64,000 nt of DNA from positions 1,204,982-1,268,981 of the forward strand of contig CANMRT010000001.1 in NCBI GenBank assembly GCA_947500415.1. Direction: 5' to 3'. Numbering within the stretch: the stretch's first letter is position 1; each line of letters starts with the position of its first letter. The position numbers and the translations under genes are program-made. The notes under the pieces were generated by a model, which saw only the letters and a list, made by a program, of their open reading frames with translations, did no database searches and had not been told where the DNA came from. This document shows positions 1 to 9,654 of this stretch, one piece after another. The stretch is from an uncultured Roseicyclus sp. Its GTDB lineage: Bacteria; Pseudomonadota; Alphaproteobacteria; Rhodobacterales; Rhodobacteraceae.

Positions 1-53
1 AAGTTGTACGGGGAGCACCATCATTACTGACCCATCACTTTGGAGGATGGGCA

Positions 54-2426
54 ATGAGTCTCTATCAAGTTGCATATATCGAAGAAACTGGACTACATTC
101 CAACGACGGGCATTTCAATGTAAATGTCCTTCCTGGTGCAAACACAGGAGAGACACCTTGGGGCGGGAACGATGGGAACCCACTCGGGTCTCCAACGTAC
201 CATACAATCGAGGCGCTATCAGAATTCCGTGTCGAATATACGAGATTTCCGGCAGGGCAAGAGAAGGAAGCCTTTGCCAAATATGGGATAGTCAACGACG
301 GTCAGCTTAGCGATTTTCTGAACGAATATCTTGCATATTGCCACGAAAACGAAATCAAGGTGAGTTTGGTTGTTCCGGTCGAAACACTCGAGCCACATGG
401 CGGTATCGGCGCCAATGAACTTTATGATCAACTTGCAACCATGGCCGAACTCATCGGAGAGCAATACCCCGGCACGGTCGCTTCTTATGAGCTTGGAAAT
501 GAATACTGGATCAAGCGGACTCCCGGCGATGAGAGCGTTGAGGTCGATTATGGTAGCGGAGCTGCCCATGCGGCTTTAGCCTTGCAATCTGGCATGACGG
601 CTTCCGGCGACGATCCGGCTATTCTTCTGCAAGCCTGCGGTAACTTGGGTGGCAGCTACGGAAACTCAATTTCCTTAGCCAATGAGGCAATCCAGGATGC
701 GTTTGACGAAGTCGCCGACCCTACCGGCTTGATCGATGGCATTGTTCGAAATTTCTATTGGCGCGACTCGGATACTGGTTCCTTTCAAGATGACTCCGGA
801 ATATTCAGTGAAGACCGAGGTCTTGGCGAAAACTTCGACGGCGGCGAGACAGCGAACTGGCAAGACTGGGCCGGGACAGACCTGCTGCGAGTCGTGGGTG
901 AATTTAATATCAACAGGAACATTGCGCTTCGGGGCGACGAGATTGATATCGGCATCCACGGTGCTTCGTTCATTCTCGAGCACTATACCAACCTCGTTGA
1001 GGCTGACGTCGATTTTTCCTTTGCCTGGCCAATCATTCACAGCACGCAAAACGCCTACCTCAACCGAAATGAAGACATCTTGACCGAAACGATAAACGGC
1101 TACGATGTGGTAGTTAACTCTACGCGCGCGGCCATGTTCGACATTCTGGGCGAAACGGTCGTTGGTCTGGAACTGATGGAGTCGGATTGGAACAATTCAG
1201 ACGGGTTGAACGGTCTCGAACTGACAGTCTTCAGATCTCCCAATGAACCTGCGGAACTGGGCCAAAGAACTGAGGTTTTCCTCAGCTCGCGCTCGGCCGA
1301 AGCCGGGATATTCACTATCGATCTCTCCCTTCTCTCAGAAGAAGGGGCTCTTCGGACAGCCTACATCATTGGTTATTCGCCAAATGGCGGCAACCATAGA
1401 AATGCGCAGTTGCGCGAGATAGATCTCAGCTCGGCTTGGGAGAATGGTGTTCTGGAGGTGTTTCTTAACCCATACGAAGTAGTTCATATTACGTCCGTCG
1501 TACTGCCAAACGAACCCGACACGTCCCCCGAGGAAACAGTGTATGAAATCCTTGGGACCGGAGGTGATGACTTTCTATTTGGCCTTGAAGATGGGGAAAT
1601 TATGACTGGTTACGACGGCAACGATGTGCTGATCGGCGAAGGTGGGAACGACGTGATCTACGGCGGTACCGGAAACGACACTCTCTTGGGCAGTACCGGC
1701 AACGACGATCTTTTCGGGGACGCCGGCAACGATGTCTTGGACGGTGGTTTGGGCAACGATACCGCTTTCGGAGGCCAGGGCGCAGACACAATCCTGGGCC
1801 ATGATGGACGCGACGTCCTGGAGGGCGGCGACGGCAATGATTTTCTCGTTGGCGGCGCAGGCGAAGACACGATCCGCGGCGACGAAGGTCACGATCGCCT
1901 GCATGGGCAAGAACAAGACGACCTCATTTTTGGCGGGACAGGGAATGACACAATCTATGGGGATGCTGGCTTTGATTTTCTTTCTGGAGAGACAGGCAGC
2001 GATCTTCTGATCGGTGGCGGCAACAGCGATACTTTGCATGGTGGCACTGGTGCAGACGAGTTGATTGGAGGGTGGGGATTCGACTCGCTCAACGGCGGTA
2101 GCGGCGACGACACCCTAAATGGCGGTACTGGCTCTGACATTTTAACTGGCGGCGAAGGCGCGGACTCATTTTATTTCGACGATTTTGACGATGGGCGCAT
2201 TGATCGAATCACAGATTTCGCTCTTGGCGAGGATCAGCTTGTCTTTAACGCACAAGGTTTCGATGGTGAATATAATGGTGTCACCTTCATACCTTACGAC
2301 AGCGGTACATCCACGATTGTCCGGTATTTCGGGAGTGACGGGGTCGTCGACCGCGAACTCGGTGGCATCATCCTTGAAGGGGTCGCGTCAACGGACGCGG
2401 AACTAGTAGACTATTTTTCATTCTAG
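54..2426 (+). CDS. RTX-repeat protein with N-terminal glycoside hydrolase-like domain
   Basis: A 790-residue protein. The first ~400 residues look like a (beta/alpha)8 glycosidase: GNE near residues 148-150 (candidate acid/base Glu150) and GEF near 282-284 (candidate nucleophile Glu283) are spaced as in clan GH-A. From about residue 500 to 705 it carries many GGxGxDxxx-type nonapeptides that bind calcium, ending in a short beta-rich tail typical of type I secretion substrates. There is no N-terminal signal peptide, which fits one-step type I export. The start is supported by GGAGG at 42-46, seven bases before the ATG. No secretion ABC/MFP genes lie in the window. The substrate cannot be named; extracellular polysaccharide is an inference. 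Confidence 0.82.
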   Translation: MSLYQVAYIEETGLHSNDGHFNVNVLPGANTGETPWGGNDGNPLGSPTYHTIEALSEFRVEYTRFPAGQEKEAFAKYGIVNDGQLSDFLNEYLAYCHENEIKVSLVVPVETLEPHGGIGANELYDQLATMAELIGEQYPGTVASYELGNEYWIKRTPGDESVEVDYGSGAAHAALALQSGMTASGDDPAILLQACGNLGGSYGNSISLANEAIQDAFDEVADPTGLIDGIVRNFYWRDSDTGSFQDDSGIFSEDRGLGENFDGGETANWQDWAGTDLLRVVGEFNINRNIALRGDEIDIGIHGASFILEHYTNLVEADVDFSFAWPIIHSTQNAYLNRNEDILTETINGYDVVVNSTRAAMFDILGETVVGLELMESDWNNSDGLNGLELTVFRSPNEPAELGQRTEVFLSSRSAEAGIFTIDLSLLSEEGALRTAYIIGYSPNGGNHRNAQLREIDLSSAWENGVLEVFLNPYEVVHITSVVLPNEPDTSPEETVYEILGTGGDDFLFGLEDGEIMTGYDGNDVLIGEGGNDVIYGGTGNDTLLGSTGNDDLFGDAGNDVLDGGLGNDTAFGGQGADTILGHDGRDVLEGGDGNDFLVGGAGEDTIRGDEGHDRLHGQEQDDLIFGGTGNDTIYGDAGFDFLSGETGSDLLIGGGNSDTLHGGTGADELIGGWGFDSLNGGSGDDTLNGGTGSDILTGGEGADSFYFDDFDDGRIDRITDFALGEDQLVFNAQGFDGEYNGVTFIPYDSGTSTIVRYFGSDGVVDRELGGIILEGVASTDAELVDYFSF

Positions 2427-2638
2427 GAGTTTCGTTCGGTGTTTGCGTGCATCGCTAACCGATTTCGTTCATTGGCAAGTCTTGGATGCGAGAAGTGCGC
2501 CGTACATCTCTTCCGCGGAACTTGAGTTGGGCAAGCTATCAGGTTACCGCCCGCACTCAAGCCTCGCTGGCTTGACAGCAGCAGAGAATCTTAGCCGGTG
2601 AAAGGAAGACCAAAACCTGAACAGAGCTAACCTATAAG

Positions 2639-2660
2639 TGGCCTGCTGCCGGTTTCATGG
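2639..2660 (+). repeat. Left terminal inverted repeat of IS3-family element
   Basis: A 22-bp repeat starting TGGCCTGCTG; its exact reverse complement lies at 3854-3875. Direct comparison of the two ends defines the element's limits. Confidence 0.85.
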
Positions 2661-2698
2661 GCGCCGAGATAAGGTGTTTACGCAACTGGAGAATCTAC

Positions 2699-2989
2699 AT
2701 GACGAGAAGGATGTTCAGCTGCGAGTTCAAGCAGTAGGCGGTGGAATTGGTGACGATGCGTGGTGTCAGTGCTGCCCAAGCTTCGAGGAATCTTGAAATA
2801 CATGCCACGGTGCTTCAGAGGTGGGTGCGTGCTTCAGAGGCAGATGGCCCGGCGGCTTTTCCCGGAAACGGCAAGTTGACGCCAGAGCAAGAAGGGCTCA
2901 GGTCTCTTCGGCGAGAGGTTTCTAAGCTGAAGGCCGAGCGTGATATCTTAAAAGAGGCGGCCGCCTACTTCGCCAAGGACCAGCTGTGA
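2699..2989 (+). pseudogene. IS3-family OrfA transposase (HTH), stop-interrupted
   Basis: Reading from the ATG at 2699 gives MTRRMFSCEFKQ, then an in-frame TAG at 2735-2737, then the normal continuation AVELV...GVSAAQA with the helix-turn-helix of IS3/IS911 OrfA and the usual ending with KLKAERDILKEAAAYFAK. The homology continues across the stop, so this is a nonsense mutation and not a shorter gene. The remaining open segment (2741-2989, 82 residues) lacks the first helix. Confidence 0.8.
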
Positions 2990-3845
2990 TGTTTGGGTTT
3001 ATGGCGAAGCACCGAGGGGTCTGGCCAGTTTGTGGGATGTGTGATGCGCTCGGTGTGTAACGAAGCGGCTTCCATGCCTGGCTGACGCAACCACGTAGCG
3101 ACCGGTCTGTCCGCGACTAAAAGCTGTCGGCGGCGATCCGCGCGAGCTTTCTGCCACCGGACCGAACCTATGGAGCCCAACGGGTCTGGCACGATCTGCT
3201 CGAGGAAGGCCATGACTGTGGTCTGCATCGCGTTGAACGATTGATGCGGCAAGCCGCTTCAGAGCCCGTCCTAAGCGTCGGCAACCTCCAAAAGACCAAG
3301 GCGCAAGGTCTGTCATAGCTGCGAACGTGCCTGAACGTGTGTTCGAGGCAGATCGTCCGAACTAGAAATGGGTGGCCGACTTCACATATGTCAGGACCGC
3401 AGAGGGCTGGCTCTATGTTGCTGCCGTCATTGACCTGTTCTCGCGGCGCGTTGTTGGCTGGTCCATGAGCAATCAGATGACATTTCAAATGGTCACGGAC
3501 ACATTAATCACGGCGATCTGGCGAAGGGCTAAACCGCAATAACTGCTGCATCATTCCGACCAGGGCTGCCAATACACAAGTTAGACGCTCCAGCGACTGA
3601 TGGCCGATCACGGTGTCACATGTTCGATGAGCCGGTCTGGAAATGTCTGGGACAACGCTGCGATGGAGAGCCTTTTCTCTTTACTGAAAACCGAACGGAT
3701 CAGCCGCAAAACCTACCGCACAAGGAGGGAGGCGCGCGCAGACTCTTTCGACTACATCGAGCGGATTTAAGATCCGCAACGTCGCCACTCGACCATCGGG
3801 TATCTAAGTCCTATGGCTTTCGAGGAGCGAGCTTTGAAAGCTTAA
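2989..3845 (+). pseudogene. IS3-family OrfB transposase (DDE), multiply broken
   Basis: The start codon overlaps the OrfA stop (TGATG). Recognisable rve-type integrase core pieces are [36 protein letters not shown] and WDNAAMESLFSLLKTE, followed by the usual ending RRHSTIGYLSPMAFE. Together they contain the D, D and E catalytic blocks. In-frame stops occur near 3058, 3118, 3363, 3539, 3582 and 3768, and there is at least one frameshift near 3270. The gene is clearly dead and looks like long-term decay, not one recent hit. Confidence 0.82.
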
Positions 3846-3853
3846 GCTGCCGT

Positions 3854-3875
3854 CCATGAAACCGGCAGCAGGCCA
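3854..3875 (-). repeat. Right terminal inverted repeat of IS3-family element
   Basis: Exact reverse complement of 2639-2660, ending in CA. It lies just after the OrfB stop remnant and marks the right edge of the element. Confidence 0.85.
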
Positions 3876-4009
3876 GTATGAGCTTTATTGGTCTAGCGAG
3901 ATCGTGGCGCGGAACGCCATCAAGTGCAGCCCATTTGTCAAAGTCTGCTTTAAGGAAACTGCATTGCGGCACCGCACTGTAACTCCAAGGTCGGCTTTGG
4001 GCCGATACC

Positions 4010-5431
4010 TTACCGGAGTTCGTCCTCGCGTTCTCGGAGAAGACTTACCAATTCACCGGACGCCTTGCTCCTATTCCTCCTTGGCCAAGACCATTGGGGC
4101 TCTGCTTTGCTCTGCAGTGTATCCCGCAAACGCTTTAGTCTCGGATCACCCATGGCCATCTGAAGAGGCGCAAATCGGCGTGAGATTTCGGATTCCAATC
4201 CGTCGCAGCACAGATGACCATAAGTCCGGCTAACAGTGTCAGTGTTGGTGTGACCTAGCTGCTTGGCAATCATTGCGAGTGGCGTCCCGGCTTGAACCAA
4301 TTGGCTAGCGTAGGTGTGTCGAAGGCCGTGAAACACGAAGCCTTCGGGCAAACCAGCCCGCCTAACGGCTACCTTAAACAAGTGCTTATGGCATCCAGAC
4401 CATGACCGACCCGAGGACATCCGGAAGACGAGGTCTTCGTCACCTAAGTTTTCAATTTGATCCAAGAAGAATGTCATGCCCTCGTCCGGCAGTACTACGT
4501 ATCGCCCGCGATAACTCTTCATTGGCTCTACGTAGATCCCAAATACGTGTCCGCCGACATTTCGAGCTCTCAGGCGCGCCAATTCGGACACTCGGCAGCC
4601 TGTGTAGAGGGCGCCCTGTACCAAGAGCGCCAAATCGGGACGGCAGGAGGCGATAAGTCGCTTTGCTTGGGCGCGAGTCAAAAAGAACTGCCGCGGGCTA
4701 TCAGCGTGTGGCACCCGCCGCAGGCGCCGCCAGTACAGTTCACTTTCAACATCACCGTTTTCCCAAGACATCTCGATTGCAGTTCGCAGGAGACCGATGA
4801 CAGTGTTGAGGGTCTTTTTCCTTTTGCGAAGTCGTTCATGATCGAGATCCCCAACGCGCACGCGACTCTCTTGGTTGGCTCGACCCCGCTTGGGCGCGGT
4901 CTCAAGAACGTCTATGCAGAACTGTGTGAAAATAGATTGGCTGAGGTCCTCGACGGGCAAATGACCGAGACGAGGAATGATGTGATGGTTGATTAGCGAC
5001 AGGGTCGTCTCGAAGTATGTCCTTGCTGCCGCGATACGTTTCCATTCCACAAAGGAATGCATTGCGTCGCCTACTGTGAAACGGGTTTCCGATTTGGTGT
5101 AGTACAGCCTGCTATTGACCCCTTTAGAGTACGGCTCCGAAGCAGTGGCAAGAACGTCTGGTTCGGTGAACCAATCCTTTGCGCGTCGCAATGCCTGTTT
5201 GTAGGTCAGCCCATCATTGTGCACCATCCTGTGCGGCCCAAGCCTTGTCTGGGAATAGCCGCCGTCCAACCGGCGAACTCGAGCCATCCAATACAATTTG
5301 CCAGAAGCTTGCTTTTGCAGGCCAATGTGGCGGCAGAACTCCAAGATATTCCAATACGGGCTGTTTCTTGGCTGTAGGCTTCTCACGTTCTCCTCAGAGG
5401 ATAACGAGGGTGCGTGCGCAGATTTTCGCAT
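4010..5431 (-). CDS. Tyrosine recombinase (phage/island integrase)
   Basis: A 473-residue site-specific recombinase that cuts and rejoins DNA through a Tyr-linked intermediate. The catalytic set is visible: Arg280 in TGCRVSEL, His368/Arg371 in HGLRHTYAS, His394 in QLGHTN and the nucleophile Tyr404 in SRTYGH. The N-terminal third holds an Arm-binding-like segment and a SAM-like core-binding domain. The start is supported by GGAG about ten bases upstream. The frame is intact. It is probably the integrase of a genomic island, but the att sites of this enzyme are not evident next to it; the nearest tRNA in the window is 24 kb away. Confidence 0.9.
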   Translation of the reverse strand: MRKSAHAPSLSSEENVRSLQPRNSPYWNILEFCRHIGLQKQASGKLYWMARVRRLDGGYSQTRLGPHRMVHNDGLTYKQALRRAKDWFTEPDVLATASEPYSKGVNSRLYYTKSETRFTVGDAMHSFVEWKRIAAARTYFETTLSLINHHIIPRLGHLPVEDLSQSIFTQFCIDVLETAPKRGRANQESRVRVGDLDHERLRKRKKTLNTVIGLLRTAIEMSWENGDVESELYWRRLRRVPHADSPRQFFLTRAQAKRLIASCRPDLALLVQGALYTGCRVSELARLRARNVGGHVFGIYVEPMKSYRGRYVVLPDEGMTFFLDQIENLGDEDLVFRMSSGRSWSGCHKHLFKVAVRRAGLPEGFVFHGLRHTYASQLVQAGTPLAMIAKQLGHTNTDTVSRTYGHLCCDGLESEISRRFAPLQMAMGDPRLKRLRDTLQSKAEPQWSWPRRNRSKASGELVSLLREREDELR

Positions 5432-5686
5432 GTCTTAGGTGCTCCGTCTGATTGTTCGAAGAGAGTGTCGCTTACGTGTTTAAAACGGCAACTCTATTCC
5501 GCAGCGTTTTAGCGGATTGAATGTCTGCTCTGTGGATGCTGCGGCGCAGCCCGGCATTAGACTCCGAATGGCTGGAAAGGGCCGCTAACGGACTTAGTCA
5601 CCAAGGCGGAGACTGACGTGTTATGTCAAAAAAGCTAACTCGGACCCGAAACCTCTAATATTAGTTGGTGGCGAAAACGAGCAGCA

Positions 5687-7540
5687 CTAGCGCAGTATGT
5701 TAATCGATAGTTCTGATTGTTGGATCTTCGAGGTCGGGCGCCAAAGGCACCCTTTCGTATCGTTCAGCACTTTGAATAGGTCGGGTTCCGCCATCGGCTT
5801 CCCAAAGTAAAACCCCTGCAAGATGTCACAGCCCAAATCGCGAGCGAGCTGTGCCTGTGCTTCACTTTCCACTCCTTCAGCTACCACTTTCAGTCCGAGA
5901 CTTTTCCCAATACCTATGAGCGACTCGACCAACGCTCGGGCACGTTTGCTTTCTGCAGCAGGCTGAACGAACTGACGATCAATCTTTAGCACGTCAGGTT
6001 TGATCTGAAGAAGTCCTTGGACTGAAGCGTGACCGGTTCCGAAATCATCTACCGCAACCTCGACGCCAAATTCACGCAGTTCCTCTAGTGTCCAACTAGT
6101 GGCATCATGGTTCCGCTCCAAGTAGACTGACTCAAGAATCTCAACAGTCAGTCGTTTCGGATCGATCCCTGAAACTTTGATATCATGTAAAAGTGCTGAA
6201 TCGGAAAGTCGACCAGCAGAAACGTTGATCGCAAACCTAGGGACCTCTGTATGCGCTGTATCAAGATATGTCACCGCCTCGCTAAGTCGGCTAAACAAGA
6301 TCGCGTCAATCTCAGCTACGATTCCCATTTGTGCTGCGACATCTAAGAAGTCTTTTGGCGGCATTAGGCCTCTCGTCGGATGTGACCATCTGACAAGGAC
6401 TTCAACACCCGTAATCCGACCTGTCGACGCATCAACTAGCGGTTGGAAATAGGGAACGAACTCTTTCCGTTCGCAAGCAACTAACAGCTCTGCCGCCAGA
6501 TGTCTGATCGCCACAGATTGAGCATGCATCTCTGCTGTAAAAAAAGACCAACGTGCACGGCCAGTCGATTTGGCGTGATAAAGCGCCGTGTCTGCATCTC
6601 CGACGACATCTTCGGGGTTCTTGGCATTCTTGTCCGCAATTGCCACCCCGACGCTGGCGCCACACGAAATCGATTTTCCGTCACATTCAAATGGTCTGGA
6701 CATCTCGCGTATGATTTTGTCTGCTAAACCACTAATTTCGAGGGCACTCTCGCCAAGAGGCCTTAGAATAACAAACTCGTCTCCCCCCAACCGTGCGACC
6801 AAATCCGAATTAAGGGTAATCCGTTTCAACATGGATGCGACTGCAACAAGCAAACCATCACCCGCTTCATGACCAAGCGTGTCGTTAATCGTCTTGAAGC
6901 GATCCAAATCGATATAAAGTATCGCGAACGCGGTACCCCTTTTTCTCAAAGCGGAAATCCAAAAGCTTACCTTTGCCTCGAAGTGCCGCCGGTTCGATAG
7001 GCCAGTCAGCGGGTCTTCGTTGGAATCTCGTGTTACAGCCTTAGCGATGGAGCGCAGGCGTCCATTCTCGCTCTCTAAATGCGCGATTTGTTCTGTATAC
7101 TGCGTCACTAAGTCGTTGGCAGATGACTGGTTCCTGAAATCGAGTACTTTTTTACTTCGTTCTGGATGAGATTGAAGCTCGATCAACGAGCACAGCCACC
7201 AGCGATTGCCGTTTTCTGGATCCGTTAGCGGCGTCCAAGTCATCGTAACCCAGACAGGCTCTCCATTTTTTTTGGTGAGCCGAACTTTGACTGAAAAGTG
7301 CTCCCAGCGCATCAACTTGTCGATGGTGAGAAGGTGGACACCTTGGTCCATTTCTGGACCCACAAAGATCGTTGCCCGGTGGCCTATGACGTCTGTCTCG
7401 TCGAGGCCTATGACCTGAAAAAACGGCTTATTGCACCAATGAAACACCATCACTGCACCATCGTCGTCACTTGCGAGCGCCAGCCCCAAACCTTCTTCGC
7501 ATTTAAAGGGCAACTGTTCGAGGATTCGAGACGATATCAT
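5687..7540 (-). CDS. PAS-GGDEF-EAL cyclic-di-GMP signalling protein
   Basis: About 617 residues. Residues ~20-125 form a PAS domain. A GGDEF diguanylate cyclase domain follows (DPLTGLSNRRHFE, then RLGGDEFVIL with the intact signature near residue 255) and then an EAL phosphodiesterase domain (EVLVRW, DDFGTGHAS, AEGVES, LQGFYFGKP). The signature EAL reads EVL, a common tolerated variant; the other metal and catalytic blocks look present. It makes and/or breaks c-di-GMP in the cytoplasm in response to a PAS ligand, with no membrane segments. The ATG at 7540 is preceded by GGTGA; an in-frame TTG at 7555 is the alternative. Confidence 0.88.
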   Translation of the reverse strand: MISSRILEQLPFKCEEGLGLALASDDDGAVMVFHWCNKPFFQVIGLDETDVIGHRATIFVGPEMDQGVHLLTIDKLMRWEHFSVKVRLTKKNGEPVWVTMTWTPLTDPENGNRWWLCSLIELQSHPERSKKVLDFRNQSSANDLVTQYTEQIAHLESENGRLRSIAKAVTRDSNEDPLTGLSNRRHFEAKVSFWISALRKRGTAFAILYIDLDRFKTINDTLGHEAGDGLLVAVASMLKRITLNSDLVARLGGDEFVILRPLGESALEISGLADKIIREMSRPFECDGKSISCGASVGVAIADKNAKNPEDVVGDADTALYHAKSTGRARWSFFTAEMHAQSVAIRHLAAELLVACERKEFVPYFQPLVDASTGRITGVEVLVRWSHPTRGLMPPKDFLDVAAQMGIVAEIDAILFSRLSEAVTYLDTAHTEVPRFAINVSAGRLSDSALLHDIKVSGIDPKRLTVEILESVYLERNHDATSWTLEELREFGVEVAVDDFGTGHASVQGLLQIKPDVLKIDRQFVQPAAESKRARALVESLIGIGKSLGLKVVAEGVESEAQAQLARDLGCDILQGFYFGKPMAEPDLFKVLNDTKGCLWRPTSKIQQSELSINILR

Positions 7541-7673
7541 GAGACCATTCACCAAGCTAACAGACGGTATCTCCCAATTGTTAACGAGTGGTTAACAAAA
7601 CACGACGCGCCACCGGTCGAAGACGCGCGTGTTTTGCTTCCTATCAGCGTGTTCAACCGCCACCTGTGATGGA

Positions 7674-8876
7674 TCAAACTGTCCCGACGCGGCTTACACT
7701 TAGCGCACAGACTGCTGCCAATAGGCACAGGACGCATATCGTAAGGTTAGCGTTCCCTCCATCCATCCATGCCAGAACGGATATTGTTGTGATTCCGCCG
7801 ATCCGAGCAAAAGTGATGTCTAGGCTTGCCGAGACCGCGGTCAATCCCTTAGGTGCAAATCTCAGGATCAACTGAGTCGACGGTGCATTGCTACATGCCA
7901 ATCCTGCACCGATCAGGGCTGACGACAGCGCGACGAGCAGGAAGCTCTGATGATTGAATAAAAATAGCACCGCGACGGCGATAAGGAGCGGAGCAACAAG
8001 CATGATGCCTTGAATATGATGACGATCGACCAGGTTCCTCAGCAGGGTGCTTATGAAGGAAAAGGTGAGCCACGCTACTGATAAGAAAAGGCCGATACTG
8101 GAGGCACCGATCTCATTCTCAGACAGCCAAATCGGCAGACGAAATGTGTAGTAGGTGATGCTGCCGTACGTTAAGAACACATATGCAAAAGTGATCAGAA
8201 GGTCTCGGCTGTCTAAAATTTTCCGGTAGTCCCGCTTGCATGAGGTGGTAGGTTCCGGATCTTGCGATACCTGTGATCCGATCAGCAAAACCCATGCGCC
8301 GGCGGCGATGATCGCGATGAAGACGAATGCTAGTCTCCAGCTGTGATCCCCAAGGAGATTGCCGTATAGAAGGGGGGCGAAAGCAGCGATGTAGCCTGCA
8401 AGACTTCCCCATAAGATCAATGCGCGTCCCGGCGTGTCCGGAGAGGCGCGCGTCAAATATATCGGCACAAGCGGGGAGAAAACACCGCTCCCGAAACCTT
8501 GCAGAAGTCGTCCGGCAGTAAGGGTCTCATGATTCTGTGCTGTTGCGGATACTAGCGCGCCCGTAGCGAACAGGGCGACCCCCAATCCAAAAATTCGCCT
8601 AATGTTGAGGGTGTCACCGAAGTACCCGCAAAACAGCACGCCAAGAGCTACCGCTGCTCCGTAGGAGTTGAACACCCAGGCAAGATCCCCGACCGATAAG
8701 CCAAATTGCGACTGTATGGCAGGCAACAACAGGGGGACGAGGGTGAGATCCATCACAAAGGCGATGTAGACCGCAATTGGTCCGATAATCACGGCACGGG
8801 GCACGGCAAGCCCTCCGGTTATCTTACGGATTTCTGCTGCTTTCGGCTCCAATTGCGAGAGGTTCTGCTCAACCAT
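7674..8876 (-). CDS. MFS transporter
   Basis: A 400-residue integral membrane protein with about twelve hydrophobic segments in two halves. It carries the MFS motif-A-like loop GYFGDTLNIRRIFGLG between helices 2 and 3 and GRLLQGFGSGVFSP around helix 5, as in drug:proton antiporters. GGAG lies nine bases before the ATG. The gene overlaps the end of the upstream gene (start 9654) by 8 bp, so the two are co-translated. The substrate is unknown; export of a product of the neighbouring enzyme is a reasonable guess. Confidence 0.85.
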   Translation of the reverse strand: MVEQNLSQLEPKAAEIRKITGGLAVPRAVIIGPIAVYIAFVMDLTLVPLLLPAIQSQFGLSVGDLAWVFNSYGAAVALGVLFCGYFGDTLNIRRIFGLGVALFATGALVSATAQNHETLTAGRLLQGFGSGVFSPLVPIYLTRASPDTPGRALILWGSLAGYIAAFAPLLYGNLLGDHSWRLAFVFIAIIAAGAWVLLIGSQVSQDPEPTTSCKRDYRKILDSRDLLITFAYVFLTYGSITYYTFRLPIWLSENEIGASSIGLFLSVAWLTFSFISTLLRNLVDRHHIQGIMLVAPLLIAVAVLFLFNHQSFLLVALSSALIGAGLACSNAPSTQLILRFAPKGLTAVSASLDITFARIGGITTISVLAWMDGGNANLTICVLCLLAAVCALSVSRVGTV

Positions 8877-9654
8877 TTACTTGTACTCCCACATCAAGGG
8901 CGGCTTGCGGGAGTGAAGCAGCAAGTGTTGTCTTGAGGGCACCGGTCGTGCCTTGGACTGCTGGCCGTGTTTTGGAAAGAGTGCGCGCTAATTCACGGGC
9001 TTCCATCCAGATAAGATAGTCTTCTTCGGTCACCTGCTGGTCTGGCCCGATCCACTGCCCGGGCTCACAATGATTGAAGCAATAGCGCAGATGAGCGCCT
9101 TTGGCGGCCACGCGCTGAGGTACAAGCGCAAAGACATACGACGGATTCCATGTCGCCACCGCAACCTCAAGCATCAGGCGCGAGAGCAGGGTGGTCACTC
9201 CTTGGCTTCGTGGACCGCCAAGGCCCCGGGCACGAAGCCAAAATTCACCCTGATAACAGACTTGCCCGGTTATAAATTGGAGCGCGTCGGGCCCTGAATA
9301 GAAGGTCTGGTCCGGGTCAGGTGTGGAGTCAGGAGTGATGTACTTGTGACGATGACGATCCAGATGCATCTTCAGTGAGCTCCCCGAAAGGTCGAGAAGG
9401 CGCACGGCTTGCGTGTGGATCAGATCGCCGTCTTCGTTAAACCCGCATATCCAAAAGCCGTTCGTGTGATCGATGTAAGAACTCGCCACATTGAACATAG
9501 GATAAATCGGACCACGATCAGACAGCTTGCTTCGATAAGCACGGTATTTGGCGAAGTCGTCGCCAATCTCCAAGCGAATGCCCGCTTTCTCCAGATCTCG
9601 AACAATACTGGACAAATGTGTTGTCAGTTCAAAAATTCTACTTGGAGACGTCAT
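8869..9654 (-). CDS. Uncharacterised protein, possible GNAT-type acyltransferase
   Basis: A 261-residue soluble protein with no family I can name securely. The segment GGPRSQGVTTLLSRLM followed by a beta-strand-like stretch and an AAKGAHLRYCF-like helix resembles the acyl-CoA-binding core of GNAT enzymes. The fold call is weak. The start at 9654 is chosen because AGGAG lies about ten bases upstream; a longer frame reaches 9750 without a good ribosome site. It overlaps the MFS gene downstream by 8 bp, so the pair probably forms one transcription unit. Confidence 0.6.
   Translation of the reverse strand: MTSPSRIFELTTHLSSIVRDLEKAGIRLEIGDDFAKYRAYRSKLSDRGPIYPMFNVASSYIDHTNGFWICGFNEDGDLIHTQAVRLLDLSGSSLKMHLDRHRHKYITPDSTPDPDQTFYSGPDALQFITGQVCYQGEFWLRARGLGGPRSQGVTTLLSRLMLEVAVATWNPSYVFALVPQRVAAKGAHLRYCFNHCEPGQWIGPDQQVTEEDYLIWMEARELARTLSKTRPAVQGTTGALKTTLAASLPQAALDVGVQVNG

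Larger units (their letters stand above)
2639..3875 (+). mobile_element. Degenerate IS3-family insertion sequence
   Basis: A 1,237-bp element bounded by perfect 22-bp inverted repeats that begin TG and end CA (2639-2660 and 3854-3875). Inside are remnants of an orfA/orfB transposase pair in IS3 order and size. Both frames are broken by stops and the second also by frameshifting, so the element cannot move by itself. No 3-4 bp target duplication is visible: the flanks read AAG and GTA. The intact ends mean it could still be mobilised in trans by a related transposase. Confidence 0.85.

Noticed and set aside
3856-4233. 125-codon plus-strand frame starting in the IS right end
   Set aside because: It starts inside the terminal repeat and runs antisense into the integrase C-terminus.
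8869-9654. LuxI-type autoinducer synthase
   Set aside because: The conserved N-terminal Arg/Phe/Trp and Asp/Glu pattern of LuxI is not visible; only a weak GNAT-like segment is.
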